A program made the translations under genes and the position numbers. A stretch of 7,817 nt of DNA from Methylaequor sp002691245 (GTDB lineage Bacteria; Pseudomonadota; Alphaproteobacteria; Methylaequorales; Methylaequoraceae), in NCBI GenBank assembly GCA_002691245.1, contig NZHH01000019.1, forward strand, positions 1 to 7,817, given 5' to 3'. Below, piece by piece: positions 6,302-7,817 of this stretch; position 1 is the first letter of the stretch, and every line of letters starts with the position of its first letter. A model generated the notes under the pieces. The model saw only the letters and a program-made list of their open reading frames with translations. It searched no databases and was not told the origin of the DNA.

Positions 6302-7249
6302 ATGATTAATTTATTTACCAAACTTAAATATTTTTTATTTACATTTATATTTCTGAGTTTTCTAACAAGTTACTCATTTGCAAAAGATGATATTTGTAGT
6401 GAAATTATTAAACAAACGGAAATTGACTTTAGAATTCCTGAAAATTTATTACTTTCAATAGCGCTAACTGAATCAGGAAGAAAAGTAGGCAATAATTTTT
6501 TTCCATGGCCATGGTCAATTAATGTAAAAGGAAAAGGTTATTTTTTAAAAAACAAACAACAGTTAATTTCTTTTGCAAAAAATAATCTAGAAAGAAAAAT
6601 TAAAAATTTCGATTTAGGGTGTATGCAAATAAATTATTATTATCACGGTCAAAAATTTAAAAATATTACAAATATGATTGAGCCAAAGACCAATGTTAAC
6701 TGGGCAGGAAAATTTCTTGTAAGTCTTAAAGCTAAACATAAAACATGGGATGAAGCTATATCAAGATATCATTCGAATACTAAGTGGAGAAAAAAACAAT
6801 ATTTAGCAAAAGTTATGAATAATTGGGCTTTTGTTGGAAAAACAAAAAATATTGCTCTTAAAAATGAAGAAAAAACAAAAAGAAAAAATACTATTGCAAC
6901 GTTACCAAAAGCAAAAAAGGATAAAGAAATCAAGCTTTCATTAAGAAATGAAGAAAAAAAAAATGAAATGTTAGAAGAAATTGAAAATGGAAGAGATAGA
7001 GTAAAAAAAGATAATAGAATATTAGAAAACAGTTTTTACAGTAGGTTTATAGAAGAAAACGAATTAGGGAATAAATTTAAAGATATAATGGAAGAAGAAG
7101 GTCTAGATAAAATTATTATAGAATTATCAGATTTACTTCCAGAAAAAATTAATAAAATTGAAGTTGAGAATAATTTCATTTACTTGGAAAAAAGTTTGAT
7201 TAAAGATAATCTAGAACGAATAGAAAATATAAAAAAAAATAAATATTGA
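6302..7249 (+). CDS. exported SLT-type lytic transglycosylase
   Basis: This 315-aa protein is predicted to cleave the MurNAc-GlcNAc bond of peptidoglycan with 1,6-anhydro product formation, in the periplasm. A signal peptide occupies residues 1-27 (...SYSFA). The SLT domain spans about 30-175. It contains the catalytic glutamate Glu57 in 'SIALTESGR', the 'GCMQIN' motif at 106-111, 'NVNWAGKFLVSL' at 131-142 and 'AISRYHSN' at 152-159. The insert 'FFPWPWSINVKGKGYF' (66-81) is typical of a proteobacterial subgroup of short SLT proteins. Beyond the domain is an unusual tail of about 140 residues, rich in Lys, Glu and Asn, probably elongated. A purely catalytic role would not need it, so it may bind a partner. 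The ATG has no Shine-Dalgarno; an upstream ATG at 6282 soon meets a stop. It is divergent from the seven-gene operon, consistent with opening the cell wall for that complex (inference). Confidence 0.87.
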   Translation: MINLFTKLKYFLFTFIFLSFLTSYSFAKDDICSEIIKQTEIDFRIPENLLLSIALTESGRKVGNNFFPWPWSINVKGKGYFLKNKQQLISFAKNNLERKIKNFDLGCMQINYYYHGQKFKNITNMIEPKTNVNWAGKFLVSLKAKHKTWDEAISRYHSNTKWRKKQYLAKVMNNWAFVGKTKNIALKNEEKTKRKNTIATLPKAKKDKEIKLSLRNEEKKNEMLEEIENGRDRVKKDNRILENSFYSRFIEENELGNKFKDIMEEEGLDKIIIELSDLLPEKINKIEVENNFIYLEKSLIKDNLERIENIKKNKY

Positions 7250-7271
7250 TTTTAATCCAATAATAAATCAA
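7246..7271 (+). other. AT-rich hairpin between the transglycosylase and the small exported protein
   Basis: TTGATTT at 7246-7252 can pair with AAATCAA at 7265-7271 around a 12-nt loop. The left arm includes the transglycosylase stop codon. No T-run follows, so it is not a good terminator. It could modulate mRNA stability or arise by chance in AT-rich DNA. Confidence 0.2.
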
Positions 7272-7280
7272 CATTTAAAT

Positions 7281-7625
7281 ATGAAAAAGTTAATTTTAAT
7301 AGTTATACTTCTGCTTGCTCCACCTTTGAAAATTTCAGCAGATGAAATTTTAAGTCCTCATACTATGGGACATATACTTGGCGGCATAGGTAGCTTTTTT
7401 TTAGGTCCACTCCCTGGTATTGGTTTGTCAGTCCTACCAGAACTACTTGATAATGCGGGAAGTAGCACCAACAATAATGATTCTGATAATTCAAAAACGA
7501 TATTTTATGTAAATGAGTATTCCAAAGAGTTTCAAATTGAGCCATACCGTAATGAAGAAGATGAAGAAAGCATAACAAAACTTACCAATTCAGTTAAACT
7601 AACTAATTCTCTTGAATATTTTTAA
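7281..7625 (+). CDS. small exported protein with a Gly-rich hydrophobic segment
   Basis: The family was not recognised. The 114-aa product starts with a signal peptide (1-20, ...PLKISA, cleavage before Asp21). A Gly-rich hydrophobic stretch follows at about 29-53 ('MGHILGGIGSFFLGPLPGIGLSVLP') that could be membrane-active or packed in an oligomer. After it come an Asn/Ser/Asp-rich linker (58-71) and an acidic, polar C-terminus. KLTNS occurs twice in a row (100-104 and 106-110), encoded by an imperfect 18-nt tandem repeat. The gene begins 31 nt after the transglycosylase on the same strand, so the two are probably co-transcribed. No Shine-Dalgarno is evident. Its role is unknown; a partner of the transglycosylase or of the divergent operon is possible. 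Confidence 0.72.
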   Translation: MKKLILIVILLLAPPLKISADEILSPHTMGHILGGIGSFFLGPLPGIGLSVLPELLDNAGSSTNNNDSDNSKTIFYVNEYSKEFQIEPYRNEEDEESITKLTNSVKLTNSLEYF

Positions 7626-7670
7626 ATTTACACCTTTATTTACCCTATCAAAAAATAAGAAGATAAGTAA

Positions 7671-7683
7671 GTGTTTAATACAC
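7671..7683 (+). other. weak hairpin downstream of the last plus-strand gene
   Basis: GTGT-TTAAT-ACAC forms a 4-bp stem 45 nt after the stop at 7625. There is no T-run. The stretch 7626-7696 otherwise holds no gene or clear terminator, so where plus-strand transcription ends is unresolved. Confidence 0.15.
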
Positions 7684-7696
7684 ACCTAAGTAGTTA

Positions 7697-7746
7697 TGGG
7701 GTGGCTGAGGGGATTTGAACCCCCGGCCTTCGGTACCACAAACCAA
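7697..7746 (-). pseudogene. 3' fragment of tRNA-His(GTG), probable integration attachment site
   Basis: Read on the minus strand from 7746, positions 27-76 of a tRNA are present. The anticodon stem TTGGT/ACCGA (one G-U pair) encloses loop TTGTGGT with anticodon GTG. A 5-nt variable loop AGGCC follows. The T arm is GGGGG-TTCAAAT-CCCCT, then acceptor strand CAGCCAC, C73 and encoded CCA. The C73 and the 'AGCCACCCCA' end are characteristic of bacterial tRNA-His. The 5' part (acceptor strand GTGGCTG and D arm) is absent; a coding region lies there instead. Such a fragment, breaking at the anticodon stem, is what tyrosine integrases leave at the far end of an element inserted into a tRNA gene. It cannot be a functional tRNA here. 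Confidence 0.8.
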
Positions 7747-7817
7747 TCAAACTCCTAGTGAATCTTTTGCTTCCGACAACCCGTCAATATCTTTTATTTC
7801 ATTTAATGATGCATATT
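7747..7817 (-). CDS. 3' end of a minus-strand gene abutting the tRNA fragment (partial)
   Basis: One minus-strand frame is open from the window edge to a TGA at 7747-7749 and ends ...YASLNEIKDIDGLSEAKDSLGV. The other two minus-strand frames meet stops within this stretch (at 7802-7804 and 7803-7805), so this frame is favoured. The stop codon touches the first base of the tRNA-His fragment, a tight fit common for genes at the edge of integrated elements. The 22 residues do not identify a family. An integrase is possible from position alone but is not shown. Confidence 0.5.
   Translation of the reverse strand, partial: YASLNEIKDIDGLSEAKDSLGV

Noticed and set aside
7697..7746. Acceptor piece of a two-piece (permuted) tmRNA
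   Set aside because: The acceptor strand CAGCCAC with C73 lacks the base expected for the alanine G3-U70 pair, no matching 5' piece or tag frame lies nearby, and a complete histidine anticodon arm (GTG) is present.
7697..7785. Complete tRNA-His gene
   Set aside because: No GTGGCTG acceptor strand or D arm can be found upstream of the anticodon stem on the minus strand; that stretch reads as the end of a coding region.
7747..7817. Calling the partial gene an integrase
   Set aside because: Only 22 C-terminal residues are visible and none of the catalytic residues; position next to an att site is suggestive but not evidence of family.
1..7817. CRISPR array, insertion sequence or transposase
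   Set aside because: No regularly spaced direct repeats and no transposase-like frame were seen; the A/T runs are explained by base composition.

Overview
This is a very AT-rich window (about 30% GC by eye). Its genes are tightly packed and overlapping, and nearly every complete protein carries a signal peptide or lipobox, which points to a Gram-negative bacterium with a small, streamlined genome. A marine alphaproteobacterium would fit, but that is inference. A histidine tRNA fragment with C73 fits the canonical G-1:C73 histidine tRNA, which many Rhizobiales/Rhodobacterales/Caulobacterales lack.

Layout. (1) Positions 1-36 hold the last codons of a possible plus-strand gene. A hairpin at 29-56 follows, where that gene converges with the minus-strand operon. 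(2) Positions 83-6246 form one minus-strand operon of seven genes, read from right to left. They encode a 381-aa exported protein of unknown function, a 366-aa exported protein with an LPP20/FlgT-N-like N-terminus, a 225-aa Gly/Pro-rich exported protein, a 408-aa FlgT-like protein with a CsgG/TolB-N-like centre, a 429-aa exported protein with two LPP20-like units, a 150-aa exported protein and a 105-aa Cys-rich lipoprotein. Six junctions overlap or are separated by only 9 nt. (3) A 55-nt divergent spacer (6247-6301) separates the operon from a plus-strand pair: an exported SLT-type lytic transglycosylase (6302-7249) and a small exported Gly-rich protein (7281-7625). (4) Positions 7697-7746 hold the 3' two-thirds of a tRNA-His(GTG), minus strand, with no 5' part. 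The 3' end of another minus-strand gene stops exactly at its border. This looks like an integration (att) junction, with the mobile element lying to the right of the window.

Working model. The operon encodes a periplasmic/outer-membrane assembly built from several diverged copies of the LPP20/FlgT-N fold plus one FlgT-like protein. In Vibrio, proteins of these families (FlgO, FlgP, FlgT) build the flagellar H-ring, but no flagellar gene is visible here. The divergently transcribed lytic transglycosylase could open peptidoglycan for the complex, and the Gly/Pro-rich protein could be a substrate or structural subunit. All family calls were made by reading the translated sequences, without database searches.
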